A model generated the notes under the pieces. That model did no database searches and was not told where the DNA came from. It saw only the letters and a program-made list of their open reading frames with translations. Below are positions 58,111-64,000 of a stretch of 64,000 nucleotides of DNA, one piece after another. The position numbers were made by a program, and so were the translations under genes. Source of the stretch: Chloroflexi bacterium RBG_13_51_36 (GTDB lineage: Bacteria; Chloroflexota; Dehalococcoidia; GIF9; AB-539-J10); the NCBI GenBank assembly GCA_001796515.1, contig MGMS01000014.1, positions 19,302 through 83,301 of the forward strand. Direction: 5' to 3'. Position 1 is the stretch's first letter. Every line of letters starts with the position of its first letter.

Positions 58111-59685
58111 TCATATCACGAAGATGCTTTCGTAGAGATTTTCTGAAATTTCAGCAAAATTGTCCCTGAAAAGCTTCACCGTTTCGGGGAGATAGTCCAG
58201 TATATCCTGCGCCGTTATCCCGTCCTCACCCTTATCTACAGCAGCCACATCGCCGGAGAATCCGTGGATAAACACGCCCATTCTCACCGCATCCTCAAGG
58301 GGTAATCCCAGACCATACATGGCGGCGATGGTGCCCGTCAGGATGTCCCCACTCCCGGCAGTGGCCATGCCCGAGTTGCCGCTCAGGTTGATGAAGACAG
58401 TCCCGTCCGGATAGCCTATGAGTGAATGGGCTCCCTTCAAAATAATTATGGCGTTGAGTTCCTTCGCCGTGCGCTGCAAGACATCTATCTTGTTTTTGCT
58501 TATCTCGCTTATCTCCATTTTGGCGATTCGAGACATCTCGCCCAGATGAGGCGTGAGTATTGTCGGCGCTTGCCTCTTTCTTATTCTTCCCGGGTCTTCA
58601 GCAATAGCAGTAATCCCGTCGCCATCTATGATCAAAGGCTTGTCGATTTTCGGGGCTATCTTCCGCACCAGTTCCTGTGTCTCACTGGCTAAAGAAAGAC
58701 CGGGGCCCAGGACCACCATATCGACCGTTTGGGAAAATTCTGGAAGCTCATCCTTGTTGTCCAGTGCTATACTTCCTGAAGACGTTTCTTTTTGAGGAAC
58801 AAATACAATTTCGCTCCCCCTGCTGGCTATGAATGGTGAAATGGATTCAGGTGTTGCCAGGTAGGAAAGCCCGCCTCCCGCCTTGAGAAAAGACAGGGCA
58901 GAGAAATATGGCGCCCCCAAGTAACTCGAAGAGCCGGCAATAAACAGAGCCTTCCCATAACTGCCTTTATGGGTATCCGTGAGTCTTTCCGGAAGCTCCA
59001 CGGGACTATTGATGGCCGCCTTTATGGCCCTGGAATTCTGTAGGGCAGGTGGGAAGGATATGTGAGAGACGTACAACTTCCCGCAGTGCTCATACCCCGG
59101 GTAGAGCATGTTCCCTAGCTTGGGAAGCCCGAACGCCACCGTATAATCTGCTTCCACTGCCACACCCATCACTTCCCCGGTATCGCCATTTATCCCGGAA
59201 GGAATATCGACGCTGAATACTATACTCTGGCTCTCATTTATCAGTTGAATGACGTCTTTGTATATGCCGCTGACCTTGCGGACAAGACCTGTGCCAAATA
59301 TGGCATCCACGACCGCATCACAGTTAAAGAGCTCAGCTATTACAGAGTCGATTGAGTCAACTCTGGACATCTCTATGGGCATTCTGGAAACTATTTCAAA
59401 GTTCTTCTTGGCCGCCCCTTTGAATTTGGCTTCATCATCCAGAAGAAAGACCTTTACCTCCCCACCATTGGAGTGAATCTTCCTGGCCACGACCAAACCA
59501 TCCCCACCATTGTTGCCACCCCCGCAGAAGACCAAGAATCTGTTACCCTTTATGCCGATTTCCTGCAACATTGCGAAATACACTGCCTGTCCGGCATTCT
59601 CCATCAGAAGGTCTTCCGAGATGCCGAATTCTTCCGCAGCGCGCCTGTCCAGGTCCTTCATTTCACCCACTCTAGCTACTTTCAT
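58111..59685 (-). CDS. nnr: Bifunctional NAD(P)HX epimerase/dehydratase
   Basis: This 524-residue protein repairs hydrated NAD(P)H. The N-terminal YjeF-type epimerase domain (about 1-215) shows VFCGGGNNGGDGLVVARKIH and VDIPSGINGDTGE. The C-terminal ATP/ADP-dependent dehydratase domain (about 225-510) shows ILTPHLGEMSR, IILKGAHSLIGYPDG and GMATAGSGDILTGTIAAMYG. The ATG at 59685 has AAGGGGGTGAAA upstream; a GTG at 59691 is possible. It is coupled by ATGA overlap to the alcohol dehydrogenase frame. Confidence 0.93.
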   Translation of the reverse strand: MKVARVGEMKDLDRRAAEEFGISEDLLMENAGQAVYFAMLQEIGIKGNRFLVFCGGGNNGGDGLVVARKIHSNGGEVKVFLLDDEAKFKGAAKKNFEIVSRMPIEMSRVDSIDSVIAELFNCDAVVDAIFGTGLVRKVSGIYKDVIQLINESQSIVFSVDIPSGINGDTGEVMGVAVEADYTVAFGLPKLGNMLYPGYEHCGKLYVSHISFPPALQNSRAIKAAINSPVELPERLTDTHKGSYGKALFIAGSSSYLGAPYFSALSFLKAGGGLSYLATPESISPFIASRGSEIVFVPQKETSSGSIALDNKDELPEFSQTVDMVVLGPGLSLASETQELVRKIAPKIDKPLIIDGDGITAIAEDPGRIRKRQAPTILTPHLGEMSRIAKMEISEISKNKIDVLQRTAKELNAIIILKGAHSLIGYPDGTVFINLSGNSGMATAGSGDILTGTIAAMYGLGLPLEDAVRMGVFIHGFSGDVAAVDKGEDGITAQDILDYLPETVKLFRDNFAEISENLYESIFVI

Positions 59686-59903
59686 TTTCACCCCCTTGTC
59701 AGAAACTGACTCCGCATTAGTATGTAATTATGGCACAAAGTGGTCAATTAGAATGGTACCCTACCATTGATGGAAAGCACAAGAGTAACACGCAAACCAG
59801 CAACAGAATTCTACGGACTGAAGACTGGCGGCCGACAGTCACCAATAGTATAATGAGCCTGTTCATCCGATAGAGTCCGGTACAGAGAGGAGGCAATGTA
59901 GCT

Positions 59904-60400
59904 ATGTCGAACACCGAACAAAACCTGAGAGACGCCTTTGCCGGAGAATCCCAGGCAAATCGCAAATATCTTGCCTTTGCCGCTGTCGCTGACAAGGAAG
60001 GGTATCCGCAGGTGGCCAGGCTGTTCAGAGCTGCTGCCGAAGCTGAGACTGTTCATGCCCACAATCATCTCAAGGACTCAAGGGCACCAGGAATACCAGA
60101 GAGAACTTACTGGAGGCTGTAGCAGGTGAGACGCATGAATTCAAGAATATGTACCCCAAGATGCTGGAGGTCGCCAAATCTGAAGGAAACAAAGAGGCAG
60201 AACGGTCGTTTCACCATGCCAATGAGGTAGAGAAGATTCATGCACAGCTCTACCAGAAGCTCCTTGATAATCCGGGCGCCTCCAGAGAGACCTATGCCTA
60301 CTATGTGTGTCCCGTCTGCGGCTACACCTCGGAAAAAGAACCACCTGACAGCTGTCCCGTGTGTGGGACCAAGGGCAAGATGTTCAAGAAGATGGACTGA
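59904..60400 (+). pseudogene. Rubrerythrin gene with a one-base frameshift
   Basis: The N-terminus, MSNTEQNLRDAFAGESQANR, then KYLAFAAVADKEGYPQVARL, is the ferritin-like domain of rubrerythrin, which detoxifies peroxide with a di-iron centre. That frame ends at 60122. From about 60072 a different frame restores the family, TRENLLEAVAGETHEF, MYPKMLEVAKSEGNKEAE, and the rubredoxin-like CPVCGYTSE and CPVCGTKG. A missing C after CATCT (60068-60074) would join them. GAGGAGG precedes the start. It is a real pseudogene or a base-call error. Confidence 0.82.
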
Positions 60401-60473
60401 CATTGTCAGTCTGTCTTTCCGCTAATACAGTCTCCTGCAGATTCAGATGTGAGCCCGCCAGGGCTTGATAAAA

Positions 60474-60848
60474 ATGGGGAAGACAATTCGCATAACAGCG
60501 GGCGAGGTCGAGACAACGGCCGAGCTAAATGATACCAGGACGGCTCAGGCAATCTGGGAAGCATTGCCCATTACAGGTCGCGTGAGTCTCTGGGGAGATG
60601 AAGTATATTTCTCTATCCCCGTTAAGCTTAAGTTGGAGGCCGGGAAAGAGGTGGTAAACATAGGTGATTTAGGTTACTGGCCGGACGGCAATGCGTTCTG
60701 CATCTTCTTCGGCCCGACCCCCGTAGGTCAGAGAAACGAAATTCGCCCGGCGAGCCCGGTGACGGTATTCGGCAAAGTCATCGGCGACGCCAGGATATTC
60801 AAGAAGGTAGCCGCAAGAACGAAAATTACCATCAAGAACAGCCAATAG
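60474..60848 (+). CDS. Cyclophilin-like fold protein
   Basis: This 124-residue protein matches the cyclophilin-like (TM1367) family, with IRITAGEVETTAELNDTRTA, the conserved ALPITGRVSLWGDEVYF, DLGYWPDGNAFCIFFGPTP and SPVTVFGKVIGDA. The family has a beta-barrel of unknown enzymatic role. The start may be 60474 (ATG) or 60465 (TTG); AGGG lies upstream of both. Confidence 0.82.
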   Translation: MGKTIRITAGEVETTAELNDTRTAQAIWEALPITGRVSLWGDEVYFSIPVKLKLEAGKEVVNIGDLGYWPDGNAFCIFFGPTPVGQRNEIRPASPVTVFGKVIGDARIFKKVAARTKITIKNSQ

Positions 60849-60879
60849 TGTGCTACATGTCATGCAGGAGGTAAGAAAG

Positions 60880-61461
60880 TTGGAAAACAAAGAAAGAACC
60901 AAGCAAGTACTGGTCATTCTGGGTAGCCCCAGGAAAAAGGGAAACAGCTCCACCCTGGCAGCCAGGATTTCGCGAGGAGCAAAAGCTGCCGGCGCGGAAG
61001 TGGAGACCGTGTTTCTCCAGGCCATGAACATCAGTCCCTGCAGGGGTTGCGATACTTGCCAGAAGGACGATAGCAAAGGGTGCGCCATCAAAGACGACAT
61101 GCAGGAAATATATCCGAAGCTGATAAGAGCAGATGCCTGGGTCATTGCCAGCCCGGTCTATTGGTTTACGATGTCCGCTCAGACAAAGATGTTTATGGAT
61201 CGCTGCTACGCACTGCCTGCTTATGCCAAGAATCCTTTTGCCGGCAAACGGATCGCCATCGCAATGAGCTACGGTGACGTCGATCCTGTCAAATCCGGAT
61301 GTGTGAACGCTCTGCGAACATTTCAAGATGCTTACCGTTACACTGGATCGAAGATCGTCGGTATGGTGTACGGCAGTGCGCTGAAAGCCGGCGAGATTCA
61401 GAATAATGAAGCACTGATGCGCGAAGCTGAAGAATTGGGGAAACGGCTGGTGGGCCGTTAA
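60880..61461 (+). CDS. NAD(P)H-dependent FMN reductase-like flavoprotein
   Basis: This 193-residue flavodoxin-fold protein has GSPRKKGNSSTLAARI near the N-terminus, CRGCDTCQKDD, SPVYWFTMSAQTKMFMDR and the family end. The TTG at 60880 is preferred, with AGGAGG 8 nt upstream; GTG 60850 has none. The two CxxC-like pairs suggest an iron-sulfur flavoprotein relative. It is 2-electron chemistry with an unknown partner; a flavodoxin converges on it. Confidence 0.85.
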   Translation: MENKERTKQVLVILGSPRKKGNSSTLAARISRGAKAAGAEVETVFLQAMNISPCRGCDTCQKDDSKGCAIKDDMQEIYPKLIRADAWVIASPVYWFTMSAQTKMFMDRCYALPAYAKNPFAGKRIAIAMSYGDVDPVKSGCVNALRTFQDAYRYTGSKIVGMVYGSALKAGEIQNNEALMREAEELGKRLVGR

Positions 61462-61931
61462 TCGGACAACACTGCCTTCAGAATCTTCCGGGCGAAATCT
61501 TCTGCTTGCTTCAGGTCTTCGGCATCGGGCCTGCCCCTGTTTATTCCACCGACGAGCCTGGTCGCCCTGTACGTGTCAAGCCCCCGACAAGAGAATTCGC
61601 CAACAATATCAAAGCCTTTCCGCTGCAGTTTTTCTCGCACAGGTTTGTCGAAATCATGGAAGAACCGTATCTTCCTCAGTCCGCTTGTAGAGAATATGAA
61701 CGCTTTCTTGCTTTGGAAAATGGGCAACTTGTCTACGAGGTCTAACAGGCTGTTATGATAACTGCCAAGATAAATCCCTGAGCCAAAACCGATTAAATCA
61801 TACTGCTCGAGTGTGCTGGCATGTGCTCGCTCCACCTGTACTAAGTCGGCATCAAGGACATTTGCCATCACCCTGGCAACCTTTTCAGTGTTGCCGTGAT
61901 GTATGGAGACATAGATTATCAGAGTCTTCAT
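61458..61931 (-). CDS. Flavodoxin
   Basis: This 157-residue protein has the flavodoxin FMN-binding segment TLIIYVSIHHGNTEKVARVMA and the later FGSGIYLGSYHNSLLDLV. It resembles flavodoxin domains of the protoporphyrinogen-oxidase type (HemG-like). It ends 4 bp inside the convergent flavoprotein gene and follows the ribosomal protein L1 gene, where rplJ would be expected. Confidence 0.82.
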   Translation of the reverse strand: MKTLIIYVSIHHGNTEKVARVMANVLDADLVQVERAHASTLEQYDLIGFGSGIYLGSYHNSLLDLVDKLPIFQSKKAFIFSTSGLRKIRFFHDFDKPVREKLQRKGFDIVGEFSCRGLDTYRATRLVGGINRGRPDAEDLKQAEDFARKILKAVLSD

Positions 61932-62056
61932 TCATTGGGTCCCATTCGGATTCGAGTTCATATGAGTACCTCTTGTGTCAGTCCCGGGATACGCAGCATG
62001 GAAGCAGCAATTCCATGGGATACAAAGGGTTGTACGATTGGCCGCCTGTGGTTGGG

Positions 62057-62779
62057 TTACCGGCTCAAAAGACTTGACACAGCAAGGAGAGACGAAATGT
62101 CCAGTTTGAACCCCGGCCCCATGGCGGTAGACAAGAACGCGCTTCTGATATACTGCCCCTTGGACCCGCTGGGCTTAGCCTTAACAATAGCTTCGACCGC
62201 GGCTGCCAGGTTCTCCAACAGCTTGTCTTTATCAAAGCTGATCTTGCCAATGGGCAAATGGATAATGGCTGTCCTGTCCAAACGGAATTCAGCCCTGCCT
62301 TTACGAGCTTCTTTCACAACGCGAGCCAGGTCCTGAGGCTGTACCACGGTGCCAGACTTGGGATTGGGCATCAAGCCTTTCCGACCTAAAATACGACCGA
62401 GCTTGGCTACTTTAGGCATCACATCAGGAGTGGCGATAGATACATCAAAGTCAAGCCAGCCACCTTCGATTTGCTTAATAAGCTCATCGGCTCCAGCATA
62501 ATCAGCGCCCGCTTCCTGAGCCAATCTCGCTCCCTCACCCTGAGTGAACACGAGCACCCGTGTCTTCTTGCCCAGTCCGTTAGGCAATAGAATGACCCCG
62601 CGCACCTGTTGGTCAGCGCTGCGAGGATCGACGCCCATCTTCAAATGGAGCTCCACAGTCTCATCAAATTTGGCGTAGGCAGTTTTCTTTGCCAGTTCAA
62701 CTGCCTCTTCAGGGGTATAGGCCTTTGACTTATCTACAAGTTTGCTAGCTTCCTGGTATTTCTTGCCATGCTTTTCCAC
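62057..62779 (-). CDS. rplA: 50S ribosomal protein L1
   Basis: This 240-residue protein is a normal L1, with [40 protein letters not shown], and [20 protein letters not shown]. It follows rplK by 44 nt on the same strand. The usual downstream rplJ and rplL are replaced by a flavodoxin. Confidence 0.97.
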   Translation of the reverse strand: MEKHGKKYQEASKLVDKSKAYTPEEAVELAKKTAYAKFDETVELHLKMGVDPRSADQQVRGVILLPNGLGKKTRVLVFTQGEGARLAQEAGADYAGADELIKQIEGGWLDFDVSIATPDVMPKVAKLGRILGRKGLMPNPKSGTVVQPQDLARVVKEARKGRAEFRLDRTAIIHLPIGKISFDKDKLLENLAAAVEAIVKAKPSGSKGQYIRSAFLSTAMGPGFKLDISSLLAVSSLLSR

Positions 62780-62823
62780 TTACTTTTACCCTCAAAATCC
62801 TATGAATTCTTAAGAACCCGGAT

Positions 62824-63246
62824 TTACTCTACGTCAACTCCCATACTGCGGGCTGTACCGGCCACGATGCTTGCTGCCTTCTCAACATCAGTCGTATTGA
62901 GGTCCTTCATTTTGGTCCGCGCGATCTCATGGAGTTTGTCTTTGTTTATCCTGCCCACTTTCTCGGTCCCGGCATTACCGCTCCCCTTCTCCACTCCCAG
63001 GGCACGCCGTAAAAGATCGGAAACAGGTGGCATTTTTGTCGTAAAGACGAAGGAGCGGTCCTCATACACAGTTATCTCGGCAGGAATTATGAAACCTTCT
63101 TGAGAAGCGGTCCGTTCGTTGTATTCCTTACAAAAAGCCATGATATTAATGCCGTGCTGTCCCAAAGCAGGCCCCACAGGTGGTGCCGGAGTAGCTTTGC
63201 CCGCCGGTATCTGCAACTTAATGACCGCTTTAATCTTCTTCGCCAT
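62824..63246 (-). CDS. rplK: 50S ribosomal protein L11
   Basis: This 140-residue protein starts [20 protein letters not shown] and has [20 protein letters not shown], the canonical L11 sequence, with the C-terminal RNA-binding domain ending in [17 protein letters not shown]. It lies between nusG and rplA. Confidence 0.97.
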   Translation of the reverse strand: MAKKIKAVIKLQIPAGKATPAPPVGPALGQHGINIMAFCKEYNERTASQEGFIIPAEITVYEDRSFVFTTKMPPVSDLLRRALGVEKGSGNAGTEKVGRINKDKLHEIARTKMKDLNTTDVEKAASIVAGTARSMGVDVE

Positions 63247-63293
63247 TACTGATTCTCTCTTTCATGGCATCCCGGGGTTCTAATCAGGACACT

Positions 63294-63821
63294 CTATATC
63301 CTTTCTATCCCCAGGAGGTCCAATTCGACAGGTGTTTCCCTGCCGAAGAGCGACAACAAAACTATCGCCTTACCCTTGTTCACATTAACTTGCTCCACTT
63401 TGCCGATGAAGTCAATAAAAGGCCCGCTCGTTACCCGTACACTATCCCCTTCCTTAAAAGTCATCTTAACTTCGGTAGGAGCCTCATCCATACGCTGCAG
63501 GATGGCATCCGCTTCTTGCTGAGGCAAAGGAACAGGCTTGGTACCAGCACTCACGAAACCAGCGACCCCCGGGGTGTTGCGTACTATATCCCAGCTACGC
63601 TCGTCCAGTTTCATATTCACCATAATGTAGCCCGGGAAAGCTTTCTTGGTCATCGTATGCCGCTTTCCTGCCTTGATTTCAATCTCTTTGGTTGTGGGTA
63701 TTACCACATCAAATATCCTGTCCCCCACATCCATATATTTGATACGCTGCTCCAGATTCCTCCTGGCCTGCTCCTCATGACCTGAAGAGACATATAGTAA
63801 GTACCATTCTCCATCAAGCAT
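63294..63821 (-). CDS. nusG: Transcription termination/antitermination factor NusG
   Basis: This 175-residue protein has the N-terminal NGN domain (WYLLYVSSGHEEQARRN, FPGYIMVNMKLD, RNTPGVAGFVSAGTKPVPL) and a C-terminal KOW domain (EGDSVRVTSGPFIDFIGKVE). The ATG at 63821 has AGGTGA upstream and follows the secE stop by 5 nt. A TTG at 63830 is less likely. Confidence 0.95.
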   Translation of the reverse strand: MLDGEWYLLYVSSGHEEQARRNLEQRIKYMDVGDRIFDVVIPTTKEIEIKAGKRHTMTKKAFPGYIMVNMKLDERSWDIVRNTPGVAGFVSAGTKPVPLPQQEADAILQRMDEAPTEVKMTFKEGDSVRVTSGPFIDFIGKVEQVNVNKGKAIVLLSLFGRETPVELDLLGIERI

Positions 63822-63826
63822 CGAAG

Positions 63827-64000
63827 TCAATCACCTAGAAGCAAAAATAGTCTCGCAAAAACCCAGTCCAAGCCACCCAAAACAAGTCCTACACCAATAG
63901 ACACAGCCAGCACCAGAATACTCAGCCTCAAAGCTTCCTGCCTGGTTGGCCAGTGCGCCTTGCGTAGCTCAGTCACTACGTCAACAAAGAAACTGAACCT
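63827..64000 (-). CDS. secE: Preprotein translocase subunit SecE (partial)
   Basis: The 57 visible C-terminal residues contain FFVDVVTELRKAHWPTRQEAL, split here as DVVTELRKAHWPTRQ with a following hydrophobic helix (ILVLAVSIGVGLVLGGLDW), which is the SecE core. The start lies beyond the window. Confidence 0.92.
   Translation of the reverse strand, partial: RFSFFVDVVTELRKAHWPTRQEALRLSILVLAVSIGVGLVLGGLDWVFARLFLLLGD

Noticed and set aside
61997..62017. CATGGAA/TTCCATG hairpin downstream of rplA
   Set aside because: It has 7-bp arms and no T-run, so it is not a convincing terminator or L10 leader.
1..64000. CRISPR arrays or a replication origin
   Set aside because: No regularly spaced identical repeats, and no DnaA-box cluster beside dnaA, were seen when reading through.

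Overview
The window looks like a chromosomal segment of an anaerobic bacterium, most likely a Dehalococcoidia-type Chloroflexi from sediment or groundwater. This assignment is inference from gene content: 2-oxoacid:ferredoxin oxidoreductase, superoxide reductase, rubrerythrin, hemerythrin and DsrE/TusA proteins, stacked UspA genes, a MEDS/PAS histidine kinase, and a secE-nusG-rplK-rplA cluster. No marker was searched. Most core genes have clear Shine-Dalgarno sites (AAAGGAGGT type), and these were used to correct many starts.

Layout. 0-1.1 kb holds a membrane protein and a ribbon-helix-helix/MazF toxin-antitoxin pair. 1.2-6 kb holds glycerol kinase, a glycosyltransferase-polysaccharide deacetylase fusion, a YkoP-like protein and a DedA protein. 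6-13 kb is a stress and redox block on the minus strand: Hsp20, a sigma-70 factor, ferredoxins, a Crp-type regulator, hemerythrin, DsrE, TusA and an IscU/IscS pair whose IscS has lost its PLP lysine. 13-21 kb holds a frameshifted DUF488 gene, an SDR, a lactamase-fold/rhodanese protein with a flavin disulfide reductase, two tiny Cys-rich proteins, KorAB, an AhpD-like protein and superoxide reductase. 21-25.6 kb holds four UspA genes (one with an amber codon), DJ-1/PfpI and GlgC. 26-30 kb holds a large sensor kinase and two response regulators.

31-44 kb is the accessory region: tRNA-Leu, an orphan membrane protein, a transposase, a degenerate tRNA-Leu relic, an Xis-like/MazF pair and four copies of a 54-bp palindromic repeat. 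Two of those copies bracket an AT-richer two-gene cassette encoding a DisA-type diadenylate cyclase and a SEFIR (TIR-like) protein. This is the best candidate for an undescribed nucleotide-signalled defence system.

44-49 kb holds dtd and a metal-uptake cluster (Fur-family regulator, CooT, ZnuABC-type transporter) with matching TGCAA-N4-TTGCA operators. 49-60 kb holds nadBC, an NDP-forming acyl-CoA synthetase, yajC, miaB, and dehydrogenases and hydrolases. 60-64 kb holds a frameshifted rubrerythrin, flavoproteins and the rplA-rplK-nusG-secE cluster running off the end.

Regulation is unusually readable. Six copies of a long promoter element, each with ATGACT exactly 18 bp from a TANNNT -10 box, precede hsp20, DUF488, DUF1059, glgC, a ferredoxin and a response regulator. 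Three GTGAC-N4-GTCAC-like sites sit 22-23 bp from -10 boxes and fit the Crp-type regulator encoded between two of them.
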